From positions 1,978,001-2,042,000 of the forward strand of contig NZ_CP139957.1 of NCBI RefSeq assembly GCF_034343125.1: a stretch of 64,000 bases of DNA, in the 5' to 3' direction. This stretch comes from Caldicellulosiruptor danielii. Its GTDB lineage: Bacteria > Bacillota > Thermoanaerobacteria > Caldicellulosiruptorales > Caldicellulosiruptoraceae. Positions 53,656-60,963 of the stretch are shown one piece after another. The position numbers were made by a program, and so were the translations under genes. The notes under the pieces were generated by a model. That model was given only the letters and a program-made list of their open reading frames with translations. It was not told the origin of the DNA and did no database searches. Position 1 is the first letter of the stretch, and every line of letters starts with the position of its first letter.

Positions 53656-54718
53656 GTGTCAGAAATAATAAGTAATCATCAATACCTTTGAACCTTGCAT
53701 CCCATTCCATCTGTTTGAACTTAAACCCATGTTCAGTAAGCATATTTTTGATTTTCTCAAGATTGTGTGCTACCTCCTTCTTTTCTTTGAAATCCATGTC
53801 GAATGCCAGTACTATCATCTTAGGCTTTATAGTTTGCAGAGTTTCCAGCAGTTGCTTATGGCATGAACTAACACCGGGCAAACCAATAAACATCTTCCCT
53901 GACAAATATGAGGCTACATCTGCTTTTAATGCTCCTTCTGTAACAAATACAATGCCATCTTCCATAGCACCAGTTATATGCAAATTCGCTTCCGCTGGTG
54001 TTCCATCATCCTTGCTACTGGACGAAGAAAACCAGCGGTACTTTGACAGTGCCGGTTCATCCATTCTAATCTGCAACCCTACTATTTGCTGTTGTAAATT
54101 TTTAACTGGAATAGCATAGCCTTGGTAGGGTATAAAGTCCCATTCACCAGTAGTTTTGTGTCTATAAAATCCGGGAATATTTTCAAGACTTAATCCTCTT
54201 TGCTGTAACATTTTGCAGATTAGAATGCGCCTTTCTTTCTCAACATTTAAAGATTTATAGCCTTTGATTTTTATGAATGTTTCTGATACTCCTCGTCTTA
54301 GAAGCTCTCTTTTGTGCTCTTCGTTAAGAGAAAGTAACTTCAGAAATTCTCTGTAGACTTTATCTCTTACTTCTGGTGGAGCAATATGCTTTTGTTGTGT
54401 TTCTTTGTTTTGAAGTTTATACTGCACATGGTACAACCTTTGTGAACCAGATGCTATCTCCTGTGCAAGTTCCCTATAGGCTTCTTTTGTGTCTTGATTG
54501 GTTAGTATCGCATATAACTGCAACGCATTGCCCTGTCTGCCACACTTGTGGCATATGAATGTGTTCTTTAAAATGTTGATATAAAGATGACCTTCACGCC
54601 TGTGTGGTTCGTCACACCAAGGACATAGACAGTTTAATTCATATCCACGTTGCTTCAAAACATTTATCCTTACTCTATCAAGCACGTCTTGCATTGTGAT
54701 GTCTATTAACTCTTTCAT
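53639..54718 (-). CDS. CHC2 zinc finger / Toprim primase-like protein
   Basis: 359 aa. The N-terminal zinc finger is LNCLCPWCDEPHRREG ... FICHKCGRQGNA. A Toprim domain at about residues 245-340 has the Glu in VFVTEGALKADVA and the DxD in MIVLAFDMDFKE (DUF3854-like). This is a DNA primase-type protein of a phage or mobile element, without the helicase domain. ATG behind AAAGGGG. Its leader is exceptionally long and structured, and its stop lies inside a terminator hairpin. Confidence 0.8.
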   Translation of the reverse strand: MKELIDITMQDVLDRVRINVLKQRGYELNCLCPWCDEPHRREGHLYINILKNTFICHKCGRQGNALQLYAILTNQDTKEAYRELAQEIASGSQRLYHVQYKLQNKETQQKHIAPPEVRDKVYREFLKLLSLNEEHKRELLRRGVSETFIKIKGYKSLNVEKERRILICKMLQQRGLSLENIPGFYRHKTTGEWDFIPYQGYAIPVKNLQQQIVGLQIRMDEPALSKYRWFSSSSSKDDGTPAEANLHITGAMEDGIVFVTEGALKADVASYLSGKMFIGLPGVSSCHKQLLETLQTIKPKMIVLAFDMDFKEKKEVAHNLEKIKNMLTEHGFKFKQMEWDARFKGIDDYLLFLTQKRSA

Positions 54719-54810
54719 TTCCCCTTTCCCCCTTTTTAAGAATTTACAAACTTCTTTCCGCCAACAATTGTTGGCAAACTACCAAAGGGGGAAAGGGGGG
54801 TCCCTTTGGT

Positions 54811-55015
54811 TACGCAAACTTTGACTCTTCTGTGAACTACCATCCACCTGAAGAGGTGGAGTTTTGTGAGAAGTTTGGCAGCAGTTTATGCTACCCTTAT
54901 TCTCACAGGGTGGTTCACACACCCACTACCGGTTATCTGCTTTATCGCAGACTCACCAGCTACCTTTAAAAGTATGTTACTCTTATTATAGAAGATGGAG
55001 TCTTCTTGCTATACT
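54811..55015 (-). mobile_element. IS605-type right end / omega-RNA-like structured remnant
   Basis: In the leader of the primase-like gene. On the minus strand a series of hairpins (TCTGCGATAAAGCAGA; GGGTGTGTGAACCACCC) ends with CTCCACCTCTTCAGGTGGA-TGG-TAGTTCAC. A G+C-rich hairpin followed by TAGTTCAC at 54832 is the usual right end of Firmicute IS200/IS605 elements, which encodes the omega-RNA scaffold, and the next bases would be the guide. The upstream AGCAAGAAGACTCCAT is shared with the 5' end of the tnpB remnant at 9480-9500. No tnpB is present here. It is therefore a deletion derivative, or a structured leader that resembles one. Confidence 0.45.
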
Positions 55016-55026
55016 TCTGATAAAAC

Positions 55027-55177
55027 ACAAAAGCCTTGATGAGTTGACACACCCATCAAGGCTAACTTTCTTTTTTGCAAACTACCAAGCTGTTTTTATT
55101 TTTTATATTTCTGTAGGACAATGTGAATTTACAATTTCCCCACACTTTTATTATACCACGTTTAGTGTTTATTGCAA
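55027..55177 (-). promoter_or_regulatory. Promoter-leader module A with GTTTGC pair and attenuator
   Basis: TTGCAA (55172-55177), 16-base spacer, TATAAT (55150-55155), followed after about 75 bases by GTTTGC (55077) and GTTAGC (55061) and then a stem AGCCTTGATGG / TCATCAAGGCT ending in TTTTGTGTTTT. The 5' arm of the terminator begins inside GTTAGC. It drives the primase-like gene. Confidence 0.65.
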
Positions 55178-55663
55178 CTACAATTTATTCCCATTCAGGT
55201 CAAGGAATGTTTTGGCTTTGCTTCTAACTTGTTGCAAAATCTCTTTTGTGTTTGGATCTTCCAGAATGAAAATTATGTTCTCTGCTGGCGCAGTGTTGAT
55301 AACATCCCTCAGGATTGTTGCTTCTCCCGGTAGTACATAGCACACCATGGCGTCTTTGCCTTTGGTGGTACGAACCTGTGCAACATATGGATATTTTGCA
55401 GGATAATAGCTTGTTACCTTATCTTGCAAATGTTCCACCAGGAAATCTAAAAATTTTAAAGTTCTTTGCGCTTCTATGGGTGACAATTGTGCATATATCG
55501 GTTTTAAAATCTCTCCTTCCTGTTCTACTAACATACCTTTAATTAGTCTCTTTATTTTACTCTCCGGGTATGGATGTACCAGTTCTTTTATGTGCTTCGG
55601 AGTGCAACAACCCCAAAGATAGATAAACTCCTCTATCATTTTTTCAGCCTGGTATATAGCCAT
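55178..55663 (-). CDS. Mobile-element protein of unknown function (161 aa)
   Basis: From the ATG at 55663 (AAGGGGTGC upstream); a longer frame adds only a lysine/arginine run. The N-terminal half looks like a winged helix (FIYLWGCCTPKHIKELVHPYPESKIKRLIKGMLVE), the C-terminal half is alpha/beta (VRTTKGKDAMVCYVLPGEATI; IIFILEDPNTKEILQQV). It may be a replication-relaxation-like or DUF5697-like regulator of an integrative element. Overlaps the next gene upstream by 20 bases. Confidence 0.55.
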   Translation of the reverse strand: MAIYQAEKMIEEFIYLWGCCTPKHIKELVHPYPESKIKRLIKGMLVEQEGEILKPIYAQLSPIEAQRTLKFLDFLVEHLQDKVTSYYPAKYPYVAQVRTTKGKDAMVCYVLPGEATILRDVINTAPAENIIFILEDPNTKEILQQVRSKAKTFLDLNGNKL

Positions 55664-55898
55664 TTCTGCACCCCTTTCTTTTTTTCTTCTTCTTTTCTTC
55701 TTCTCTCTTCTTTTCTTTCTCGTACTCATCTAAAGCTTGCAAAATAGCTTCTTCTAAAGCTCTTTCTTCTGGTGTTTTATGAGCTTCTATCCATTCCAGC
55801 ATTGAGTTTACATGAGCATTGAATTTTGCAAGTTCATAATCGTTGTAGCGTTTTCTTAATCTTCTTTTCGCCTGTTCAAAACTGATTACCTTTCCCAT
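55644..55898 (-). CDS. Small charged protein with lysine-rich tail (84 aa)
   Basis: An N-terminal amphipathic part (VISFEQAKRRLRKRYNDYEL, MLEWIEAHKTPEERAL) is followed by an extreme lysine/glutamate tail (EKEKKREEEKKKKKRKG). Not recognised. ATG behind AAGGAG. It lacks the GTTTGC elements found before most genes of this region. Confidence 0.55.
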   Translation of the reverse strand: MGKVISFEQAKRRLRKRYNDYELAKFNAHVNSMLEWIEAHKTPEERALEEAILQALDEYEKEKKREEEKKKKKRKGCRNGYIPG

Positions 55899-55934
55899 AT
55901 TTTCTCATCTCCTTCTCATCGAATGAATCCTATC

Positions 55935-56138
55935 TTACCACCAGCCACTGTTTTCGTCCCTGTTATGCTCTCTATTATACCATGGTGGTTCCCACAAGGA
56001 ACGCTCATAGTCAAAAAAGTCAGTGTGATTGTGACAACCATACCACCTTGAACAAACCATGCCACTAAGATGGCAAATTCCCTCTTCTGGGTCGTCTATA
56101 AAACTTTCGAAATAACCGCAATCATCACAGTAGTGCAT
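55935..56138 (-). CDS. Small cysteine/tryptophan-rich protein (67 aa)
   Basis: Starts MHYCDDCGYFESF, with further cysteines in GICHLSGMVCSRWYGCHNH; probably a small zinc-binding protein. ATG behind AAAAGGGG and its own promoter. Not recognised. An extended -10 (TGGTATAAT) for the next gene lies within its last codons (WYNREH). Confidence 0.55.
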   Translation of the reverse strand: MHYCDDCGYFESFIDDPEEGICHLSGMVCSRWYGCHNHTDFFDYERSLWEPPWYNREHNRDENSGWW

Positions 56139-56173
56139 TGTTATTTTCCCCTTTTCTTGAATTCTCTATTATC

Positions 56174-56203
56174 TTTATACCACATTGCGCAAATTTCCTA
56201 CAA
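56174..56203 (-). promoter_or_regulatory. Promoter upstream of the 67-aa gene
   Basis: TTGTAG (56198-56203), 18-base spacer, TG-extended TATAAA (56174-56179). It lies within the T tract of the preceding terminator. Confidence 0.5.
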
Positions 56204-56232
56204 AAAAATAGGCAGGGTTTCAAAACCCTGCC
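56202..56232 (-). terminator. Terminator after ardC
   Basis: GGCAGGG / CCCTGCC stem (56211-56232), then TATTTTTTT on the minus strand, two bases after the ardC stop. Confidence 0.8.
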
Positions 56233-56233
56233 G

Positions 56234-56878
56234 TCATGCTGTTGCTACCTCCTTAGGTTTTTCTACTTCGTTTTCGCCAAATTTTGTTTTTTGTAGCACA
56301 TATTCAACGGCTGTTTCAGCACGTCCTGCTGCTTTAATTATAAGTGTCTTATCATTATTCAACTGCTGTAACCAAAAATTAATGTATGCAACATTGTTTT
56401 GGAATACCTCAGGAATATCTAAACCATACATATTCATAAGCATTGAGCTACCAATTTCTGCTGTAAGCTCTTCCAACGAATAATGCCAATCGCCTATTTT
56501 GTTATGCTTAATTCTATCAAGTCTGCTTTGATGACCTGTTGAGTGAACAATTTCATGAAACAGGGTCGAAAAGTATTCTTCTATTTTGTTTTTATCTTCA
56601 AAGTGTGAAAAATATGGCATATAAATAGTGTCGTTGATTGGAGAGTAACAAGGATTATAGTTTCCATGCTTGATTGGAACTATGTTATTCCATTGTTTTA
56701 CGAATTCGAGTGCGTGTTTAACTTTATTCTTGTAGTCTACTTCTTTAACTACTGGCATATCTTGTGGTATATCTTGTTCTTTCCCTTTCTTCTGCGGTAG
56801 TCCTTCAATATCATTGACATTAAAAACGTAGTAATACTTTAATAAGTAAACCTTCTTGACTTCTTCTTTAGTCGCCAC
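56234..56878 (-). CDS. ArdC-like antirestriction protein, metallopeptidase part (frameshifted)
   Basis: About 214 codons of the C-terminal zinc-peptidase domain: YYVFNVNDIEGLP, YFSTLFHEIVHSTGH (HExxH), SLEELTAEIGSSML (third ligand) and NNVAYINFWLQQL. ArdC proteins bind ssDNA and protect incoming DNA of plasmids and phages from host systems. It continues from the gene upstream in another frame; the break is in the acidic linker at a 7-A run. The first in-frame Met here is not a convincing start. Confidence 0.8.
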   Translation of the reverse strand: MATKEEVKKVYLLKYYYVFNVNDIEGLPQKKGKEQDIPQDMPVVKEVDYKNKVKHALEFVKQWNNIVPIKHGNYNPCYSPINDTIYMPYFSHFEDKNKIEEYFSTLFHEIVHSTGHQSRLDRIKHNKIGDWHYSLEELTAEIGSSMLMNMYGLDIPEVFQNNVAYINFWLQQLNNDKTLIIKAAGRAETAVEYVLQKTKFGENEVEKPKEVATA

Positions 56879-56886
56879 CTCTTCTA

Positions 56887-57210
56887 TTACTGTTTCCTCT
56901 TCTTCTGGCTCTGTAATGTCATTTTTTTCTCTGCTTTGATTGTATCAACCTTCCAGAATACTACAAGATACCCTTTAGCACCTTTCTTTAGTCTGGCATT
57001 TAATTTTTTGATTTGATTGAACGTTAGATACTCCCCAGGAGCAAGTAAAAACAAATTGATACCATTGTAAGGCCTGTTTGTTTCCCAATTGCGTGGTATA
57101 GCGTCCTTCCAGCTTTGACGCCAAGGTATAATACCTTGTTTCAACTGTTTTAGAATCTTTTCAGTTACAATTTCAGAAACTTTCTCTGCATAGAAAAACT
57201 TATCACCCAT
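56887..57210 (-). CDS. ArdC-like antirestriction protein, ssDNA-binding part (frameshifted)
   Basis: N-terminal DUF1738-type domain: VTEKILKQLKQGIIPWRQSWK, PYNGINLFLLAPGEYLTFNQI, GAKGYLVVFWKV. After TIKAEKK the frame runs into a run of seven A near 56922-56928 and ends nine codons on; with eight A it would continue as NDITEPEEEE into the peptidase part. ATG at 57210 with AAAGGGGG and GTTTG next to the start. Confidence 0.8.
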   Translation of the reverse strand: MGDKFFYAEKVSEIVTEKILKQLKQGIIPWRQSWKDAIPRNWETNRPYNGINLFLLAPGEYLTFNQIKKLNARLKKGAKGYLVVFWKVDTIKAEKKMTLQSQKKRKQ

Positions 57211-57295
57211 TACAAACGCCCCCTTTGCAAACTATTCTATGCAAACTTCCAAGCGAAAGGGCAGGGGCAAACCCTTTCGCACATTTCTATCATTT

Positions 57296-57517
57296 CTATG
57301 CGGCTATCCAGTTCAGCAATTCTTCTGGAATGCAGAAGATTATTCTTGTTATGAGGTTTCCTTTTTCAGCATCTACGATATAATTTTTCAACATTTTATG
57401 CGGTATTTTGCTGAGTTTCTTTCTTAAAATTTCAGTATCTACAGTAGTTGTATGACTAAGCACGTACAAATTGCAAGCCCCTGTTGCATTTATCATAACA
57501 ACGGCAAACTTAATCAT
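57296..57517 (-). CDS. Small protein of unknown function (73 aa)
   Basis: ATG at 57517 with AAGGAGG and GTTTGC between the ribosome site and the start. FAVVMINATGACNLYVLSHTTT then KKLSKIPHKMLKNYIVDAE. A compact alpha/beta protein, not recognised. A hairpin GCGAAAGGG/CCCTTTCGC lies between it and ardC. Confidence 0.55.
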   Translation of the reverse strand: MIKFAVVMINATGACNLYVLSHTTTVDTEILRKKLSKIPHKMLKNYIVDAEKGNLITRIIFCIPEELLNWIAA

Positions 57518-57571
57518 CGCAAACCCTCCTTGGCAAACTTCCAAAGGAAGGCTGGCATGAGGTTTTACACC

Positions 57572-57919
57572 TCATGCCGTCTTCTTGTCTACTACTGCTG
57601 GGGGTGACATTAATAAGAGAGCCTCATCGGCGCTTGCAAAAGTTCGAGCAAGGTTAGATGATTGAACAGCTATAATGTCTATCAACTGGTACAGATATTG
57701 TAGCTTGGTAAATATTTCCTGTTGTTCTTCTTTGTTAAGTGCTTTGTAAAGTTCAATATCAAACTGCACCTTAGTTACAGGTTCTTGTGGAAAATAACCA
57801 TATTCTCTGAAAAATGACAGTTTACCAATTAAAATAGAAAATTCCTTTTGCAAGCTCATCAACTCTGTAAGGCTCATTCCTTTAAGCGATGTAAGTTTTT
57901 TACCTTCATATTTTAACAT
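57572..57919 (-). CDS. Helical protein of unknown function (115 aa)
   Basis: ATG at 57919 with GGGGAG and GTTTGCC adjoining the start. Mostly helical (LTELMSLQKEFSILIGKL; EIFTKLQYLYQLIDIIAVQSSNLARTF), not recognised. Its stop codon lies in the stem of a perfect hairpin GGCATGAGG/CCTCATGCC (57554-57578). Confidence 0.55.
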   Translation of the reverse strand: MLKYEGKKLTSLKGMSLTELMSLQKEFSILIGKLSFFREYGYFPQEPVTKVQFDIELYKALNKEEQQEIFTKLQYLYQLIDIIAVQSSNLARTFASADEALLLMSPPAVVDKKTA

Positions 57920-57980
57920 GGCAAACACTCCCCTTTCTGCAAACTTTATTTTTGCAAACTTCCAAGGGGAGTGAGGCAAG

Positions 57981-58949
57981 CTACTGATTGCTTGCCTCTT
58001 TTGCTTTCGTTTTAGTTAACCTGTAGGTTATTTTCTTTGTACCCAGTTTTTCCAGGTCCTGTTCTGTTAGTTTTAGCTTTTTGAGATTAGTCAGTGTGCA
58101 ATTCAGATACTGCAACGGGTCTTTTCCCAAGCTTTGAATAAAGTCAAACACCTTTTTAGTGTCAAAATCCCAATTATTTACTATTGTTAACTTCCATACA
58201 GATGTATCAGTTGTGATTTCGCCGTATTCTTCAACAAAGTTCCGCAACAATTCTTTTTTGAGTTCAAGAACCGATTCAAGTTCTTCGATTTCCTTTGCTA
58301 ACCTTTTAGCTTCGTCTACGGTATTAATACCATTGCAGATAGTTTTAAACGGACATGTAAGACATGTAGCGGTGCTTTCTGCCTTTTTAAAAGTATTAAT
58401 GTCTTCAGATAATTCAAAGTCTAGTTCGGCATCTTTTATGTTTTCCAATACCTGCTTAGTCCAATCGAGAGTTTGCTGTATATTTTTCTCTGAAAGCTCT
58501 ACTGGTACATCTTCTCCATACCTCAGGTAGTGAAAAGCAGCACTGTTAATTTCAAATCCTTCCTGATTCAAACCGTATGCGTACAATAACAGTTGTTTCT
58601 CATCAGCATTTCTGTTCCAGTTCGTTTTCCAATCTATAATCTGCCCATTTACAACTATATCAACAAACCCATCCATTGGAATACCGTCTACAAGAAATTT
58701 GATGGGTCGTTCTACAAACTCCTGCGGTGTACCTTTAAACTGCCTTACTCTTTCTGTTATAAACTCTGCAACTGTCTCATCTAACTCCCCAGTAGTTATA
58801 AACTTTGCAATACTTTCGTGTACTTTTCGTCCAAACTCTAAAGCGGGTGTTGTGTATTCGATTCCTTCAATATATTTGTAGTAATAAGCTCTCTCACACT
58901 TTTCAAAAAGTACCAACTTTGAATAACTTCCAGTCCATGTCTCTACCAT
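57981..58949 (-). CDS. RecB/Cas4-like PD-(D/E)XK nuclease
   Basis: 322 aa from the ATG at 58949 (AAGGGGGAG upstream). Starts TGSYSKLVLFEKCERAYYYKYIEG; the nuclease motif is DGFVDIVVNGQIIDWKTNW (Asp, Asp and Lys). A later cysteine set CLTCPFKTIC with the Cys of FEKCERA could bind a 4Fe-4S cluster, as in Cas4 and AddB. Probably the exonuclease partner of the RecT annealase three kilobases upstream. Stop codon at the edge of a hairpin loop (57973-57998). Confidence 0.82.
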   Translation of the reverse strand: MVETWTGSYSKLVLFEKCERAYYYKYIEGIEYTTPALEFGRKVHESIAKFITTGELDETVAEFITERVRQFKGTPQEFVERPIKFLVDGIPMDGFVDIVVNGQIIDWKTNWNRNADEKQLLLYAYGLNQEGFEINSAAFHYLRYGEDVPVELSEKNIQQTLDWTKQVLENIKDAELDFELSEDINTFKKAESTATCLTCPFKTICNGINTVDEAKRLAKEIEELESVLELKKELLRNFVEEYGEITTDTSVWKLTIVNNWDFDTKKVFDFIQSLGKDPLQYLNCTLTNLKKLKLTEQDLEKLGTKKITYRLTKTKAKEASNQ

Positions 58950-59016
58950 CTTAGAACTCCCCCTTGCTAACTTTATTTTGCAAACTTCCAAAGAGGGGGG
59001 AGAGTCCTAAAAACAA

Positions 59017-59163
59017 AAGCCCTAACAACGGCATATAATTACCGCTGTCAGGGCTAACTTTCTTTTGCAAACTCTGTTAATTCATTTTTTATATCTTTGT
59101 AGGACAATTTTTATTTATAATTTCCCTACACTTTTATTATACCACTTTTAATATTTGTTGCAA
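59017..59163 (-). promoter_or_regulatory. Promoter-leader module B with GTTTGC pair and attenuator
   Basis: TTGCAA (59158-59163), 16-base spacer, TATAAT (59136-59141), whose TAA is also the stop codon of the upstream gene. The leader then has GTTTGC (59067), GTTAGC (59053) and the stem AGCCCTGACAGCGG / CCGTTGTTAGGGCT ending TTTTGTTTTT. It drives the nuclease gene. Its sequence around -10 and just downstream is nearly the same as in module A. Confidence 0.7.
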
Positions 59164-59445
59164 CGGTCTGAAAATTTTTATAACATCTCCTTCCCATATA
59201 ACCTTGCAACCCGCAGTTCGAAACTCCTCTGCAAGAGATGCCATAATATTTTCTACTGTGACAGCATAAATAGGATTGTCTAAATCTATTCCCATTCTAT
59301 ACGCAAGCTGTTCTGCAAACTCTTTTGCATATACTGTAGCCGACTCATGGTGTTTGACTTCCCATGCCGGTGTCCAAGCATCCCTGTCTTTCAAAACATC
59401 TTGAACAAAAATTTTTATGCTCTTTTCTGTTTCCTTTTTGCTCAT
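59137..59445 (-). CDS. Small protein of unknown function (102 aa)
   Basis: ATG at 59445 with GGAGATGTTTGCA in front. SKKETEKSIKIFVQDVLKDRD, AKEFAEQLAYRMGIDLDNPIYAVTVENIMASLAEEF, CKVIWEGDVIKIFRP. Not recognised. Its last seven codons are at the same time the promoter of module B, so the DNA is read twice. Confidence 0.55.
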   Translation of the reverse strand: MSKKETEKSIKIFVQDVLKDRDAWTPAWEVKHHESATVYAKEFAEQLAYRMGIDLDNPIYAVTVENIMASLAEEFRTAGCKVIWEGDVIKIFRPLQQILKVV

Positions 59446-59523
59446 TGCAAACATCTCCTTTCCTTGCAAACTGTTATTTGCTAACCACCAAAAAAACAAA
59501 CTCCAAAAAAGAAAAAGGGCAAA

Positions 59524-59703
59524 CTACTGGTGGTCTGCTTGTTGCTCTGTTACATCGATGATAAGTTCAAACTTTCCAAGTTTCCAGTGTATATTCTTTT
59601 TAGCAACAGAGCAGTATCCCACCAGTAGCACAAGACTAAGAATACTTAGCCAAAAAGTCCAGTCAAGAACTGTAAAAACAATTTCGAAAATTTGCATTAG
59701 CAT
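59524..59703 (-). CDS. Small membrane protein (59 aa)
   Basis: Short ORF with GGAGG ten bases before ATG. One strong membrane helix near the N-terminus (TFWLSILSLVLLVGY) is followed by a short basic-then-acidic tail (KKNIHWKLGKFELIID). The next hydrophobic gene (49 aa) lies upstream, with a predicted antisense RNA between them. Holin-like or type I toxin-like in size; function unknown. Confidence 0.5.
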   Translation of the reverse strand: MLMQIFEIVFTVLDWTFWLSILSLVLLVGYCSVAKKNIHWKLGKFELIIDVTEQQADHQ

Positions 59704-59727
59704 AGTGTTTTTACCTCCTTGTTGTGG

Positions 59728-59823
59728 TATAATAAAGATAGGTGGGTACGTTGGGGAGTTTATATTAATAATGTGGGTGGAAGGTAGAAGTAGTTAGGTA
59801 ATTATCTAACTACTTCTTTTTTT
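59728..59823 (+). ncRNA. Candidate small RNA between two small membrane-protein genes
   Basis: Plus strand: TG-extended TATAAT (59728-59733, context TGTGGTATAATAAAG as in modules A-C), then about 85 bases to an intrinsic terminator GAAGTAGTTAG/CTAACTACTTC (59787-59816) with seven T. It is antisense to the end of the 49-aa gene. There is no ORF of note. Direction and existence are inferred from promoter and terminator alone. Confidence 0.4.
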
Positions 59824-59951
59824 ATCTCTATTTTAAATGGACTAAACGAAATTTTTATTTCAAAATCTGCTTTCACAAAAGCTACAATTAAAACTATGAC
59901 TACTGGGATAGCAATTTCCAAAACTTTCAAGATTATACCTTCCAATCTCAT
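59802..59951 (-). CDS. Small membrane protein (49 aa)
   Basis: AAAGGGGG precedes an ATG at 59951 and an in-frame TTG six bases later. One long membrane helix (IILKVLEIAIPVVIVLIVAF), then FEIKISFSPFKIEIKKEV. A frame extends upstream to 59990 but has no ribosome site. The stop TAA lies in the loop of the hairpin at 59787-59816. Similar in size to phage or type I toxin peptides; not recognised. Confidence 0.45.
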   Translation of the reverse strand: MRLEGIILKVLEIAIPVVIVLIVAFVKADFEIKISFSPFKIEIKKEVVR

Positions 59952-60079
59952 CACCCCCTTTTTTCTAAAGATATTCTCTAACGTACCCATGTTTTTTGGG
60001 GGTGATGATTACCCACATTGATGGCAAACTTTTATAGGCAAACTTCCAAAGGGAACAGGACAGTATAGCTGTCCACAGA

Positions 60080-60421
60080 TTAGAGAACCTGGAATCTGCG
60101 GATAGCTACAATCTGTCCATTCCCATCACGCACAGCTGACTGTGGACCAGTATCAGGTGCAATGAGGTCATCTCTGGTAATTCCCATCTCACGTGCAGCC
60201 TGCAAAACAACAGTAGATACAATGTAAATAGTATCAGGTTCTGGATTTGGCAAATTTAATCCTGTATAAATAGTCTTTACTACTGGTATACCATTTATTT
60301 CTCCAATTGCTGTCTGTTGTGATTCTACCCTGATACTGATTCCACTTGGTGGGATTGTTATAATCCCCTGCTCTGTCTGAATATTGATAGCGTGCGGTGT
60401 GCAATTAACAAGCTTTATCAT
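60080..60421 (-). CDS. Phage-type conserved protein of unknown function (113 aa)
   Basis: VNCTPHAINIQTEQGIITIPPSG at the start, then YIVSTVVLQAAREMGITRDDLIAPDTGPQSA and a final IVAIRRFQVL. I recognise the pattern 'IPPSG ... TIYIVS..V..A ... RDDL..PDTGP.A.R' from phage and plasmid proteins of unknown function. ATG behind GGGGGAGG, with GTTAGCC touching the start. A hairpin GGACAG/CTGTCC follows the stop. Confidence 0.65.
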   Translation of the reverse strand: MIKLVNCTPHAINIQTEQGIITIPPSGISIRVESQQTAIGEINGIPVVKTIYTGLNLPNPEPDTIYIVSTVVLQAAREMGITRDDLIAPDTGPQSAVRDGNGQIVAIRRFQVL

Positions 60422-60477
60422 GGCTAACTTTCCTCCCCCTGCAAACTTTGTTTAGGCAAACCCCCAAGAGAGCAGGC

Positions 60478-60894
60478 TTAGCACCTGCTCTTGGTTGCAA
60501 CAATATTCAGTAAATTTTCTACAAAATGCTCAGCATTTGAATATCGTTCATGTAGGTCCAGTTGATTAGCTGGTATTTCTGCAATGTGAATAACTTCTCT
60601 TTCAAAGTATAGAGAGTCGTCTTCAATAAAACAGGGTATTTCGGCAATGCGGTAGGTATCGTAATTTTCCGCAATCACATAAAGTTTATTTTCGACTAGT
60701 ACTAACATGCCTACTGTACTGTCTGTATAGTCGCCACAGTTGAAACAATAAACGCTATCTTGAAAAGAAGTATCGTGTAAAAGTTCATTCTCTTTCAAAT
60801 CAATCCCAAAGTAAAAATGTTCTTGGTTTTTTATAATGTGTGGAGATCCACAATAGTAGCAAACCTCAACCTCATCCAGAATCCTATATTTCAT
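60478..60894 (-). CDS. Zinc-ribbon-like protein of unknown function (138 aa)
   Basis: ATG at 60894. Two CxxC pairs, EVCYYCGSPHII and SVYCFNCGDYTD, suggest a zinc ribbon; the rest is acidic and aromatic (VIAENYDTYRIAEIP). Not recognised. The stop TAA lies in the loop of AGAGCAGG/CCTGCTCT (60469-60491). Confidence 0.6.
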   Translation of the reverse strand: MKYRILDEVEVCYYCGSPHIIKNQEHFYFGIDLKENELLHDTSFQDSVYCFNCGDYTDSTVGMLVLVENKLYVIAENYDTYRIAEIPCFIEDDSLYFEREVIHIAEIPANQLDLHERYSNAEHFVENLLNIVATKSRC

Positions 60895-60963
60895 ACTAAC
60901 TACCCCCTTGCAAACTTTTTTTATGCAAACATCCAAGGGCAGGGCGAAGGACAAATCCCTGCC

